A stretch of 60,249 nt of DNA, from the NCBI GenBank assembly GCA_016218965.1, contig JACRCP010000392.1, positions 1-60,249 on the forward strand, in the 5' to 3' direction. The notes under the pieces were generated by a model. It ran no database searches, was not told the DNA's origin, and was given only the letters and a program-made list of their open reading frames with translations. Position numbers and translations under genes: made by a program. Of this stretch, positions 1 to 8,255 are shown piece by piece. The stretch comes from Deltaproteobacteria bacterium. GTDB lineage: Bacteria; Myxococcota; SpSt-1050; JACRCP01. Every line of letters begins with the position of its first letter. Position 1 is the first letter of the stretch.

Positions 1-1
1 G

Positions 2-1276
2 AGCGGGAAGGCGATAGTGGAGATACTGCAGAACTTCGTGCCGAAGACGGCGGCCACGGTGACGCTGTCGGGCGGGGGCGTTGGGCCGAAGGTCTGTTTG
101 AACCCCGTGCGCGTGGATTTCGGGATCGTGAACATCGGCTCTGTGGAGAACCGGCAGGTCGAAGTGGCAAGCTGCGGGACGGCCGACCTGACGGTGAACT
201 CGATCAAACTGGGGTCCGGCACGAGCGCGGACTACAGTCTCGAGAACCCGCTGCCGACGGGGTTGTACAAGGCGGGGGAGAAGAAGCTCATGACGGTGGT
301 GTACAAGCCCTCGGACGAGGGTGAAGACAAGGGGCAGGTGGACGTTGCGAGTACGGACCCGATAACGCCGACGGCGGTCGCCAAGCTTTTGGGCTACGGG
401 ACGAACGCGACGACGAAGTGCGGGAACATAACGGGGCGGGTGTGCTCGCCCGGGGGAGAGATCTGGCTTGGCGGAGCCGAGGTGAGCGCCGGGGGGCGGC
501 AGACGACGACGGACCCCGACGGGTATTTCACGCTCACGTGCGTGCCGGTGGGGCAGCAGAACCTGCACATCGAGTCGGGGTCGTTTTCGACTGATGTGTC
601 GGTGCTCGTCGAGGACCGAAAGACGACGAACGTCTCGTCGCAGTGCGTGAAAGGCAACGCGAAGATCGCCGTCACGTGGGGCCAGTGGGACGCGGCCGAG
701 ACGATTCTCGACCGCCTCGGGATCACGTACGACAGGTTCGGGGCGGAGAACGCCGAGGACGACACCCGCGCGCTGCTTCGCGATTGGTCGCAGTTGTCGA
801 AGTACGACATTCTCATCATGAACTGCGGCGTGCAGGAGGACAGCCTGGGCGAGTCGCAGGTCCTCACGAACCTCAAGAACTTCGTCCAGGGCGGCGGGTC
901 CATCTTTGCCTCGGACTGGGCGCTGGAGTACTGCGACGACCCGTGGCCGGGGCACGCCACGTTCGGCAACGAGGGGAGCGCGCCCGGTCCCACCGTCTCG
1001 GCGCAGATCCTCGACCCGAACCTGCTTGCCATCATGCAGACCAACACGGTCAGGATCAGCGAGTGGTACACGCAGATCGAGTCGGCCAACGCGTCCAACA
1101 CGACGGTGCACATCCAGGCCGACACCAACCAGGACGGCTCGATGCGGCCGATGATCATCTCGTTCCAGCCGAACGGTTCTTCAGGGGGCCGGTGCCTGTA
1201 CACCAATTTCCATGACGCGGCGCAGAACGCGCAGGACATCGACAAGATGTTCTACTACCTGGTATTCCAACTGTAG
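2..1276 (+). CDS. Surface/secreted protein, 5' partial (ASH-like, carboxypeptidase-regulatory-like and GATase-like domains)
   Basis: The reading frame is open to the left edge, so the true start lies outside the window; a GTG at 17 is only the first start-like codon inside it. The first ~100 residues look like an ASPM-SPD2-Hydin Ig-like domain (motif VDFGIVNIGS, then a Cys-Gly-Thr-Ala-Asp-Leu segment). Residues ~115-195 resemble a carboxypeptidase regulatory-like fold (GRVCSPGGE, then DPDGYFTL). The last ~210 residues form an alpha/beta domain (YDILIMNCG, FVQGGGSIFASDW) like ThuA/class-I glutamine-amidotransferase-like folds, but I see no clear nucleophile Cys-His-Glu triad. The usual role of such multidomain proteins is extracellular or cell-surface. 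No enzymatic function can be assigned. It ends 22 bases before the MBL-fold gene. Confidence 0.75.
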   Translation, partial: SGKAIVEILQNFVPKTAATVTLSGGGVGPKVCLNPVRVDFGIVNIGSVENRQVEVASCGTADLTVNSIKLGSGTSADYSLENPLPTGLYKAGEKKLMTVVYKPSDEGEDKGQVDVASTDPITPTAVAKLLGYGTNATTKCGNITGRVCSPGGEIWLGGAEVSAGGRQTTTDPDGYFTLTCVPVGQQNLHIESGSFSTDVSVLVEDRKTTNVSSQCVKGNAKIAVTWGQWDAAETILDRLGITYDRFGAENAEDDTRALLRDWSQLSKYDILIMNCGVQEDSLGESQVLTNLKNFVQGGGSIFASDWALEYCDDPWPGHATFGNEGSAPGPTVSAQILDPNLLAIMQTNTVRISEWYTQIESANASNTTVHIQADTNQDGSMRPMIISFQPNGSSGGRCLYTNFHDAAQNAQDIDKMFYYLVFQL

Positions 1277-1298
1277 CTGGCGAGGGAGGAGCCGCCGA

Positions 1299-2144
1299 GT
1301 GAAAATAATCTTCTGGGGCACGAGGGGATCGATCCCGTCGCCGGGGAGAAACACGGCCGTCTTCGGCGGGAACACACCCTGCGTCGAGGTCATCTTCGAA
1401 GACGGGACCGACGTGATCATAGACGGCGGGACGGGCATACGCGAGCTGGGTCACCGCATGCTTTCCGAGCAGCGCAGGGCCGACTCGTTCCTGATCTTCA
1501 GTCACTATCACTGGGACCACATCCAGGGTCTGCCGTTCTTCGTGCCGAGCTTCGTCAAGGGAAACAAGATCCGCGTGTGCGGCGTCCCGGGTCCCGCGGC
1601 CCACGTCCAGGCGATCCTGTCGAAACAGATGGAACAGCCGTTCTTCCCCGTCCCGATAGACATCATGTACCCGATGCTCGATTTCTTCGACCTGCCTTCT
1701 GACAAGCTGGTTCTCGGAACGGGTACGATCACGTACCTCCGGACGAACCACCCGGACCACTGCTGCGCCTTCAAGTTCGAGGAGGGAGGGCGGACGTTCG
1801 TGTACTTCACCGACAACGAGCTGTTTCCGCCCTATGCCCCGCTCACGCCGCGGGCGGGCATGGTCGCTTTCATCAGGGAAACCGACCTGCTCCTCCATGA
1901 CTCGCAGTTTGTCAAGGCCGAGCTCCCGAGCCGCCTTGGCTGGGGCCACTCGACCAACATCGATTCGGTGGACTTCGCGGCCGAAGGGGCGGTCCGAGAG
2001 CTGCTCCTCTACCACCACGACCCGGCGAGGACCGACGACCAGGTCCGCGCCATTGAGGCCGAGGCGAAGGCCTATGCCGCCGGGCATGCCCCGTCCCTCA
2101 AGGTGTCGGCGTGCGTGGAGGGGTCCGAGGTCGTGCTGCGCTGA
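1299..2144 (+). CDS. MBL-fold metallohydrolase (281 aa)
   Basis: Metallo-beta-lactamase-fold hydrolase. The start GTG at 1299 is chosen because a GGGAGGA Shine-Dalgarno sits 8 bases upstream and the protein then begins with the family hallmark WGTRGSIPSPG, followed by GGNTPCVEV. The zinc motif HxHxDH is present as SHYHWDHIQG near residue 70. Further candidate metal ligands are the His in TNHPDHC, the Asp in YFTDNE and the His in LLYHHD. The family includes cyclic phosphodiesterases and PhnP-like enzymes, so a phosphodiester substrate is plausible but unproven. There is no signal peptide, so it is probably cytoplasmic. It follows the surface-protein gene closely and may be co-transcribed with it. 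Confidence 0.85.
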   Translation: MKIIFWGTRGSIPSPGRNTAVFGGNTPCVEVIFEDGTDVIIDGGTGIRELGHRMLSEQRRADSFLIFSHYHWDHIQGLPFFVPSFVKGNKIRVCGVPGPAAHVQAILSKQMEQPFFPVPIDIMYPMLDFFDLPSDKLVLGTGTITYLRTNHPDHCCAFKFEEGGRTFVYFTDNELFPPYAPLTPRAGMVAFIRETDLLLHDSQFVKAELPSRLGWGHSTNIDSVDFAAEGAVRELLLYHHDPARTDDQVRAIEAEAKAYAAGHAPSLKVSACVEGSEVVLR

Positions 2145-2158
2145 CGGAGGCGCGAGGC

Positions 2159-2217
2159 ATCCGCCTTCGCCAAGGCTACGGCGGACAAGCGAGGCGTGAG
2201 GCGTGAGGCGGGAGGCG
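2159..2217. repeat. Palindromic intergenic repeat plus GAGGCGTGAGGCGG-type direct repeats
   Basis: TCCGCC and GGCGGA arms (2160-2184) enclose a short loop, giving a REP-like palindrome. It is followed by tandem GAGGCGT units (2191-2217). The same GAGGCGTGAGGCGGGAGGC words recur after aspS at 33884-33905, so this is a dispersed, non-coding repeat. Confidence 0.6.
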
Positions 2218-2234
2218 CAGCAACCGGACCTGGC

Positions 2235-2455
2235 ATTGAACCGCAGAGACCGCAGAGAACGCAGAGAACGCAGAGGGTTTTGCGAGGCGGCGGCGGAAAC
2301 GGCATTTGAACCACAGAGTACACAGAGTCCGCAGAGTTTTGCCGGCCCTTCGGAAACCGAAAACCTCTCTCCGTGATCTCTGTGGCCTCTGTGGTTGAAA
2401 AAGAAAACCTGTCCTCCGCGGCCTCCGCACTCTCAGCGGTGAAATTCCTGGTGGT
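2235..2455. repeat. CAGAG/CTCTG inverted repeat cluster
   Basis: Three blocks of one repeat family. GAACCGCAGAG-type units occupy 2235-2276 and GAACCACAGAG-type units 2307-2337. The inverted CTCTGTGG-type units occupy 2370-2395, continuing into a TCTCAGCGGTGAAATTCCTG tail at 2431-2450. Left and right arms are complementary, so the transcript can fold into a long imperfect hairpin. The right arm runs into the start of the beta-barrel gene and supplies its GTG-AAA-TTC start region. A related copy lies at 3819-3867. No gene is seen from 2145 to 2438 apart from this material. Confidence 0.75.
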
Positions 2456-3797
2456 GGCCCTGCTCGCTTGCGCCGCGTGGTGCGCGAGTCAGCTGCCGGC
2501 GCAGGCGCAGGGGCTTCGGCTGGGGAGCGAGTCTGCGTTTCGGTATGGCGACTGGCCGTCTTACCGCGGCGGGGGAGCGGTCAACACGGTGTTTGTCGAG
2601 GACCTGACGCTCGACAACACGGCGTGCGACGACTGCCGGCTCACGCTCCAGGCCGGCCTGAGACTCGAAGCCAACCCGGGGATCGACGAGCAGGAGGCGG
2701 CGTCATACCCGGATCTCGAACGGGCCGCGGCGCGCCTGCATTTCGCGTATCTCGATTGGCGGCCCACGGGCGGAATCCAGCTCCGCGCCGGGCGGATGCT
2801 GACGTTCGATCCCGACGAGTTCATGTCGTTTGACGGCGTGTCGCTCAAGCTCCTGACGTCCCGGAAACTGGGGATCGAGGCCTCTTTTGGAATGGCGGTG
2901 CGCGAGCGGTGGCCTTTGGGCTTTGAGGCGCCCGCGTTCGACGGGCTCTATTTCGAGGACCGCCCCATGACGCTCCTCCGAACGGGTCTCGTCGCCGAGG
3001 GCGCCGGATGGTTTTCGGGCCGGGTCTTCTACCGCCGGGCCTTCGACGGGCAGGTCCAGAAGGACGACGTCGGGACGTCCGTGCACCTCGTCCCTTTCCC
3101 GTTCCTCTCGGCCGCGTTCTCGGCCCAATACAGCATGGTTGTGCAAAGGCTCGAATACGTCATGGCCGACGGCGCCGTGCCGCTGGGCCCCTTTTCGGCG
3201 ACCGCCGGCTACGCGCGCCGCAGTCCCACATTTGCGGGGTCCTCAATATTCAACTACTTCAACACCAGCCCGTACGACGAGGCGCACGCGGGGGTGTCGT
3301 GGTCGTCGGGGGCGTGGAAGGAAGTGTCGCTCAGGTACCGCTTCCGCGTCCTTCGGTCCGACGGGGTCTATCTGGGCGTCTTGTACCCGAGCGGCGGGAG
3401 GGTCATCGTGGGAAAGGCGGCGGATCTGGGCGGCTACGCGTTCGACCAAGGCACGGACCTTGCGGTCCGGCGGCGCATCACGGGCCGGGTCGAAGGCGGC
3501 ATTGAGACGTCGTATGCCGAGGGCGACGGCGGGCGAAGGACAACGGGGGTCGTCGACCTCCGCTATCGTGCCAAGCCTTGGCTCGTCCTGTCGTGTTCGG
3601 GGGGCGGCTCGAAGTTCGCCGACGACTCGCCGCGCACGTATGAGGGGGGCGCCGTAGTCGCGGGGGCGGGGGCCGATTTTTCGGTCGCCGATCATACGAC
3701 GTTTTCGCTGGCCTTGGACGAGACGTGGGTGAGTTTTTACGGGTGGAACGTCTACGCGACGGCCGGCGTTCGCACCGGGTTTGAACTTTGGAAATGA
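2439..3797 (+). CDS. Outer-membrane beta-barrel protein beside multiheme cytochrome (452 aa)
   Basis: Starting at GTG 2439 gives a Sec signal peptide (basic VKF, hydrophobic LVVALLACAAW, then PAQAQ cleavage region). The frame is also open from GTG 2373, which adds 22 residues encoded wholly by the upstream repeat; no good Shine-Dalgarno marks either. The mature protein has alternating hydrophobic and polar strands rich in Tyr, Phe and Gly, with no long hydrophobic helix, as expected of a beta-barrel. It overlaps the following 12-haem cytochrome gene by ATGA, so the pair is translationally coupled. By analogy with porin-cytochrome conduits it could hold the cytochrome in or at the outer membrane, but it is much shorter than MtrB/OmbB barrels and I see no direct homology. 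Confidence is good for location and modest for function. Confidence 0.6.
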   Translation: MKFLVVALLACAAWCASQLPAQAQGLRLGSESAFRYGDWPSYRGGGAVNTVFVEDLTLDNTACDDCRLTLQAGLRLEANPGIDEQEAASYPDLERAAARLHFAYLDWRPTGGIQLRAGRMLTFDPDEFMSFDGVSLKLLTSRKLGIEASFGMAVRERWPLGFEAPAFDGLYFEDRPMTLLRTGLVAEGAGWFSGRVFYRRAFDGQVQKDDVGTSVHLVPFPFLSAAFSAQYSMVVQRLEYVMADGAVPLGPFSATAGYARRSPTFAGSSIFNYFNTSPYDEAHAGVSWSSGAWKEVSLRYRFRVLRSDGVYLGVLYPSGGRVIVGKAADLGGYAFDQGTDLAVRRRITGRVEGGIETSYAEGDGGRRTTGVVDLRYRAKPWLVLSCSGGGSKFADDSPRTYEGGAVVAGAGADFSVADHTTFSLALDETWVSFYGWNVYATAGVRTGFELWK

Positions 3798-4960
3798 CCG
3801 AAAGAAACACAACACGTATTGAACCGCAGAGAACGTCTCCCTCCGTGACCTCTGTGGCCTCTGTGGCAAAAAAAATCCTGTTTGTGGTTTTGCCGCTCTG
3901 TGTCCCCTGTGGCGGGGCCTTGACCGCGTCCTTGTTCTGGCCGGTTTCGGCTCTTGCCACGGACCTCCACTCGGCGCACAAGGACGCCAAGGGCGGGTGC
4001 GCGGCGTGCCACGTGGAGACGGCCAGGGAGGGCGAGTGCGGGCCTGTCCCGGGGGAATGGAAGGAGATCACGCAGGAAACCTGCACGCCGTGCCACAAGG
4101 CGCCGCCGGCGCCGCGGACCGAATCCGGGAAGACGCGATCCGGCATCAAGTTCGGCCACGGCGCGCACAAAGGCGCCGCCGGGCCATGCGGGTCGTGTCA
4201 CGAAGTCCGCGAAGGCGTGATGACCATGACGGGATCGATGTACGCGTGCGTGACCTGTCACGAGGCCGGGGGTCGCAGGGTGGCGTGCGGAATCTGTCAT
4301 GTCACGAATCCGGGGGCCGTCACCGCAACGGCGATCGGGCCGCCGGCCGCGCTCAGGTCGCTCCTTCCGAAGGCCGCCATGCCGGGCCTCGGACACGGGC
4401 CGGGATGGAAGCGGGAACACGGGAAGGTGGCCGTGGCGCGGGCTTCCACCTGCCGCGAATGCCACGACGACAGGAAGTGCGCCTCGTGCCACGCGGGGAC
4501 GAGCCGCAGGCTCGTCTACCATCCGGGCGACTGGACGGCGGTCCACGGAATCGCCGCCAAGAAGAAGGCCACGGACTGCGGGGCGTGCCACGCCTACACG
4601 CGGTTCTGCATCGGGTGCCATCAGCGGACGGGCGCCGCGGCGGGCGGCGGGCCGGGCGTACAGACACGGACGGCCCATCCCGCAGGATGGGGCTCGACGG
4701 TCCGGACGCCGTCGCACCATTCATTCGCGGCGCAAAAGGACATTTCTTCGTGTGCGTCGTGCCACGAGGAGGGGTCCTGCACCAGGTGCCACGCCACGTC
4801 GGGGAAGGGCGGCAGGGGCCACAATCCGCACCCCGCGGGCTTTGCGGCCGATTGCGGATCGTATCTTTCCCGCAACGAAGACGCGTGCTTCAAGTGCCAC
4901 GAGCGCAAGGAACTCAAGAAGAAGTGCCTCCCGGGGGTGCAGATATTGCCGCCGCGGTAG
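3794..4960 (+). CDS. Periplasmic multiheme c-type cytochrome, 12 CxxCH (388 aa)
   Basis: Twelve haem-binding CxxCH motifs can be counted: CAACH, CTPCH, CGSCH, CVTCH, CGICH, CRECH, CASCH, CGACH, CIGCH, CASCH, CTRCH and CFKCH. A thirteenth site looks degenerate: CGSYL occurs where CxxCH would fit, 10 residues before CFKCH. The ATG at 3794 overlaps the barrel stop codon by ATGA. Residues ~10-30 are encoded by a CTCTGTGG-type repeat, after which a hydrophobic signal segment (KKILFVVLPL) leads into the mature part. A GTG at 3863 would give a shorter signal peptide. The role is electron transfer in the periplasm or at the outer membrane, with many His available as distal ligands. No oxidoreductase catalytic domain is seen. 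Confidence 0.88.
   Translation: MTERNTTRIEPQRTSPSVTSVASVAKKILFVVLPLCVPCGGALTASLFWPVSALATDLHSAHKDAKGGCAACHVETAREGECGPVPGEWKEITQETCTPCHKAPPAPRTESGKTRSGIKFGHGAHKGAAGPCGSCHEVREGVMTMTGSMYACVTCHEAGGRRVACGICHVTNPGAVTATAIGPPAALRSLLPKAAMPGLGHGPGWKREHGKVAVARASTCRECHDDRKCASCHAGTSRRLVYHPGDWTAVHGIAAKKKATDCGACHAYTRFCIGCHQRTGAAAGGGPGVQTRTAHPAGWGSTVRTPSHHSFAAQKDISSCASCHEEGSCTRCHATSGKGGRGHNPHPAGFAADCGSYLSRNEDACFKCHERKELKKKCLPGVQILPPR
3819..3867. repeat. Copy of the CAGAG/CTCTG repeat inside the cytochrome 5' end
   Basis: ATTGAACCGCAGAGAACG is followed by CTCCGTGACCTCTGTGGCCT. The latter nearly matches the right arm at 2370-2395 (one base differs over about 26). It lies in frame near the cytochrome start, so it either encodes an N-terminal extension or marks a true start downstream. 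Confidence 0.7.
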
Positions 4961-5053
4961 CTTTGGAGTGCGCAAGCTTGCTTTTTGCCCGCGGGTTGGT
5001 GTAGACAGGAGACAACCGAAGGGTCGTCGAGTGCATGGAACAGGGGGTGTGCC

Positions 5054-5971
5054 ATGAAGTCGATGGATGAAGTGGTCCCGTTCTGGTTCGAATACGGGAT
5101 GGACCTGTTTTGCCTTCTCCTCAAGGGCGAGATCCTCGCAGGGAAAAGGCTCTCTCCCGCCGACAAGGTCGCCCCGCCGCCCAAGTCGGGGTTCGCGGCC
5201 GGCGCAAAGTTCATCAGCGGCGTCAGGAGCATCCCGCCCGACATCATTGACATGTCAATCATCGAGCTCTCCGCGTGTTTCGAGAAGCAGGGCAGGCGGC
5301 TCGACATAGGCCGGGACCGCGAGTGCCAACTCGTGCTCGACCACCCCACGGTATCGGCGCGGCACGCCTGCATTGAGTCCGAGGGACAGAACAATCGGTG
5401 GTTGACGGACCTGCGCTCGGAGTTCGGGACGTTCGTCAACAGCCAGCCGCTGCCGCCCCACATCAAGACCAATCTCAATCTGAACGACTCGGTCTCGTTC
5501 GGCGCCTACAAATGGTATCTCCGGGACTGGACATGGGCGTATCAGTCCCTCAACACGCGCCTGCGGCGGCCCGCCAAGGACGAGAGTTTCGTTCGCCTGA
5601 TAGTCCGTTACCTCGACGGCAAGCTCATCAAGCGGGTCGCCAGGGCATACCAATTCTCCGGCGACAGGATCTCGATTTCGAACCTGCTCACGGGGAAGGA
5701 CGAGGTTTTTTCGATCAACAACCTGAAGGCCGTCTTTTTCGTGAAGAACCTGATCGGCAATCCGGACAGGGCCGACAAGCAGGGATTCGTCCAGGCGTCG
5801 GCGGGGGAGAACATGTTCGTCGAGTTCAACGACAACGAATGCATGTGGGGGGCGTGCGAGAACTACAACCCCAATTCGCTGGGTTTTTTCATCAAGCCCT
5901 GCGACGAGGACTGCAACAACCTGATGGTCTACATCGACCGCCGGGCGACGAAGTACGTCCTCAGCGGGTAG
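5054..5971 (+). CDS. FHA-domain protein with C-terminal DUF6982-like domain (305 aa)
   Basis: ATG 5054 is preceded by a G-rich AGGGGG at 5042-5047; the frame also runs upstream to 4985 without a better start. Residues ~75-165 form a forkhead-associated domain. The phosphothreonine-binding signatures are LDIGRDREC (Gly-Arg), HPTVSARHA (Ser-x-x-His) and LRSEFGTFVN. The C-terminal ~110 residues (FVRLIVRYLDGKLIKRV, then LKAVFFVKNL) match the beta-rich DUF6982 pattern often attached to signalling domains. There is no signal peptide, so it is cytoplasmic, presumably reading Ser/Thr phosphorylation. No kinase gene is in the window. It lies between the cytochrome and the membrane protease on the same strand. 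Confidence 0.8.
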   Translation: MKSMDEVVPFWFEYGMDLFCLLLKGEILAGKRLSPADKVAPPPKSGFAAGAKFISGVRSIPPDIIDMSIIELSACFEKQGRRLDIGRDRECQLVLDHPTVSARHACIESEGQNNRWLTDLRSEFGTFVNSQPLPPHIKTNLNLNDSVSFGAYKWYLRDWTWAYQSLNTRLRRPAKDESFVRLIVRYLDGKLIKRVARAYQFSGDRISISNLLTGKDEVFSINNLKAVFFVKNLIGNPDRADKQGFVQASAGENMFVEFNDNECMWGACENYNPNSLGFFIKPCDEDCNNLMVYIDRRATKYVLSG

Positions 5972-6008
5972 TGGACACGGCGCGGGTGGCGGCGGATAAT
6001 GGGCGGGC

Positions 6009-8255
6009 ATGCTGGCCGCCGTTGTCAAGGACAAGTTGTTCCGCGCCCTGCTGATCGCGTTCGCGGTATTCTCGGGGGCGCTCTGCTTCGTGCCGCTCTT
6101 TGACGTTTTGGGCTACGAGTTCTCGGTTTCCATCGCGATCCTGCTGTTTCTCTCAGGCGGGGTGCTTGTGGCGGTTGTCGGCCGCCAGGTCCCGGTCCCC
6201 GGTCACCCGTCTCCGGTCCCCGGTCTTCCGTCAGTGCCTTTTGCCGCGGTTGCGGCGCTCCTTGCGGTGCCGCTCGCCATCATGTCGGCGAACGCCGTCC
6301 GCGTGACGAACTGCTCGTGGGGCGACGGGATCGGTTTCTACCTTCTCATCCCCGGCGTGACCGGGTTCATCCTTGCGGGGTACACCGCGCTCGTTTCGTC
6401 GCTCCGGCCGCGGCGGTGGGCGGCCGTGCTGTTGTGGTACGCCGCGGGCGGTCTTGAAATCGCGGTGCGGCTCCGCGAGCTTTACCTCGAGCCGCAGACC
6501 TTTTTCTTCAGCCACGTCATTGGCTGGTTTCCCGGCCCCATCTACGACGAGGCGCTCGAGGTCCCGTTTTCGCTTTTCGCCTTCCGGACGGGGGGCATGT
6601 GCATCGGCCTCGTTTTCCTCGGGACGGCGCTCCTCGCCCGCGCGCGCATGCGGTCGCCCGCCGGCGTCGTCTTGTGCGCCGGCGCGGCGCTCGCGTTCGT
6701 CTACATGAACGCCCGGGGGGAGGACCTGCTTTTCAAGACCGGCCGCGGGAGGATCGTGCGCGAGCTGGAGGGGCATCGCAGAACGGCGCGTTTCGACATC
6801 AGGCACTACCGCGATTCGTACGTCAAGAAGGAGATCGGGGCCATCGCGGCCGCGCACGAGTTCCATCTGGCCGACGTCGAAAGGGTGCTGGGGGTGCGCA
6901 CCGGGGGCCGCATCACGTCGTATCTGTTCAAGAACGCGGGCGACAAGAAGGTCCTCACAGGTTCCGGAGGGACGAACATCGCCAAGCCGTGGCTGGGCGA
7001 GGTCTACGTAAACGCCGAGACGTTTCCGTACCCGACGCTCAGGCACGAGATCGCGCACGTCGTGCTGGGAAGGCTTTCGGAGACGGTGCTTGCGATTCCC
7101 GGCAGGCTGGGCGGGCTGATGCCCTGTCTGGGACTTGTCGAGGGGGCGGCGGTGGCGCTCGAGGGGGAGGGCGCGGACCTCACCAGACACCAGGCGGCAA
7201 AGCTGCTTCTTCTGGAGGGCCTGCTTCCGGACATGCAAGAGGTGTTTTCTGCGTCGAAGTTCTACACCATCCCTATGCGGCGCGCGTACACCGCCGCGGG
7301 GAGCCTGATGCTCTGGCTTCTGGAGACGCGCGGGCCGGGGAAGTTCGTCGAAGCGTATCGCAGCGGCGATCTTCCGGCGGCATACGGCGCGCCGCTCCAA
7401 GTGATTGTCGCGGAGTGGAAGGAATTCCTGGGCACAGTGCAGCTTTCCGAGGCCGAACGGGCGTTCTGGGCATCGCCATACCGCAAGCCGTCGATATTCG
7501 GTCAGGTCTGCGCACACGAGGCGGCGGCCTTGAGGCTCGAGGCGGCCATAGAGGGGAACAAGGGAAGGCACCGGGCGGCCGCCGAAGCCTTCATCTCGCT
7601 ATGCGAGAGGGCGTGCACGGATTCCGACAGGAAGTCCATGGCCGACCAGCTTCTGAAAGCCGGCGAAACCGAGGCCGCGAGGCAGGTCCTGCGCAACTTG
7701 CTCAAGAACGGCGGGAACGACTATTGGCTCCGGGCCGACACGCTGGACGCCCTGGGCATGCTCGCGTGGGAGGAAGGGAGGATTGACGAGGCGCGGAAGT
7801 TTTTCGGGGACCTCGCCGCGATGCACCTGGATCTTTCGCGCCGGCGTTCGGCCGATCTTCGGGCCGACGCGCTTGGCGACCCGGCGCTCGCCGGCGCGAT
7901 GCTGGGGTTCTTTTCGGACGATTCCGACTCGGCGGTCCGGCCGGTCGTGCTCAGCGACGTCCTGAAGCAGTTCCCGGAGTACGACACGGCAAGGTACCTG
8001 CTGGGCCGCCACCTGTTCAACCGCGGCGAGTTCGCCCGCGCCGCCGAGCACCTTGCGCAGGCCGGGCGCTTCACGTCCGACGCGGTGGCGCGGGAGAATC
8101 TCAAGCTGCTGGGACTGAGTCTTCTCAACTCCGGTCGACCCGCCGAAGCGCGGGCGGTCTTCGACGAGGCGGCGAAGGGGGGCTCGCCCGCCTGGCAGGC
8201 GCATTGCGGTTTCCTCGGGCGGATGGCGAAATCGGAGGTGTTCGGGGCGAAATGA
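6009..8255 (+). CDS. Polytopic membrane protein with gluzincin (HExxH) and TPR domains (748 aa)
   Basis: About seven hydrophobic segments occupy the first ~240 residues, for example ALLIAFAVFSGALC and AAVAALLAVPLAIM. Next comes a soluble domain with a zinc-metallopeptidase motif, RHEIAHVVLG, around residues 345-352 (H346, E347, H350). A downstream Glu in GLVEGAAVALEGEG could be the third ligand, as in gluzincins. The last ~200 residues have TPR-like helical repeats (ARYLLGRHLFNRGEFARAAEHL). The arrangement suggests a membrane-anchored protease or protease-fold protein with a protein-docking tail. Its stop overlaps the mtgA start by ATGA, which hints at an envelope role. A proline-rich VPVPGHPSPVPG loop near residue 60 is encoded by simple-sequence DNA. 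Confidence 0.75.
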   Translation: MLAAVVKDKLFRALLIAFAVFSGALCFVPLFDVLGYEFSVSIAILLFLSGGVLVAVVGRQVPVPGHPSPVPGLPSVPFAAVAALLAVPLAIMSANAVRVTNCSWGDGIGFYLLIPGVTGFILAGYTALVSSLRPRRWAAVLLWYAAGGLEIAVRLRELYLEPQTFFFSHVIGWFPGPIYDEALEVPFSLFAFRTGGMCIGLVFLGTALLARARMRSPAGVVLCAGAALAFVYMNARGEDLLFKTGRGRIVRELEGHRRTARFDIRHYRDSYVKKEIGAIAAAHEFHLADVERVLGVRTGGRITSYLFKNAGDKKVLTGSGGTNIAKPWLGEVYVNAETFPYPTLRHEIAHVVLGRLSETVLAIPGRLGGLMPCLGLVEGAAVALEGEGADLTRHQAAKLLLLEGLLPDMQEVFSASKFYTIPMRRAYTAAGSLMLWLLETRGPGKFVEAYRSGDLPAAYGAPLQVIVAEWKEFLGTVQLSEAERAFWASPYRKPSIFGQVCAHEAAALRLEAAIEGNKGRHRAAAEAFISLCERACTDSDRKSMADQLLKAGETEAARQVLRNLLKNGGNDYWLRADTLDALGMLAWEEGRIDEARKFFGDLAAMHLDLSRRRSADLRADALGDPALAGAMLGFFSDDSDSAVRPVVLSDVLKQFPEYDTARYLLGRHLFNRGEFARAAEHLAQAGRFTSDAVARENLKLLGLSLLNSGRPAEARAVFDEAAKGGSPAWQAHCGFLGRMAKSEVFGAK
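6188..6234. repeat. Low-complexity GGTCCCCGGTC repeat inside coding sequence
   Basis: Short GGTCCCGGTCCCCGGTC-type words repeat across ~45 bases. They encode a Pro-Val-Gly loop between the second and third hydrophobic segments of the membrane protein. The reading frame stays open, so it is tolerated as a loop expansion. Confidence 0.5.

Noticed and set aside
2373..2438. GTG at 2373 as the start of the barrel protein
   Set aside because: The extra 22 residues are encoded by the repeat arm and precede a good signal peptide that begins at 2439; kept only as an alternative.
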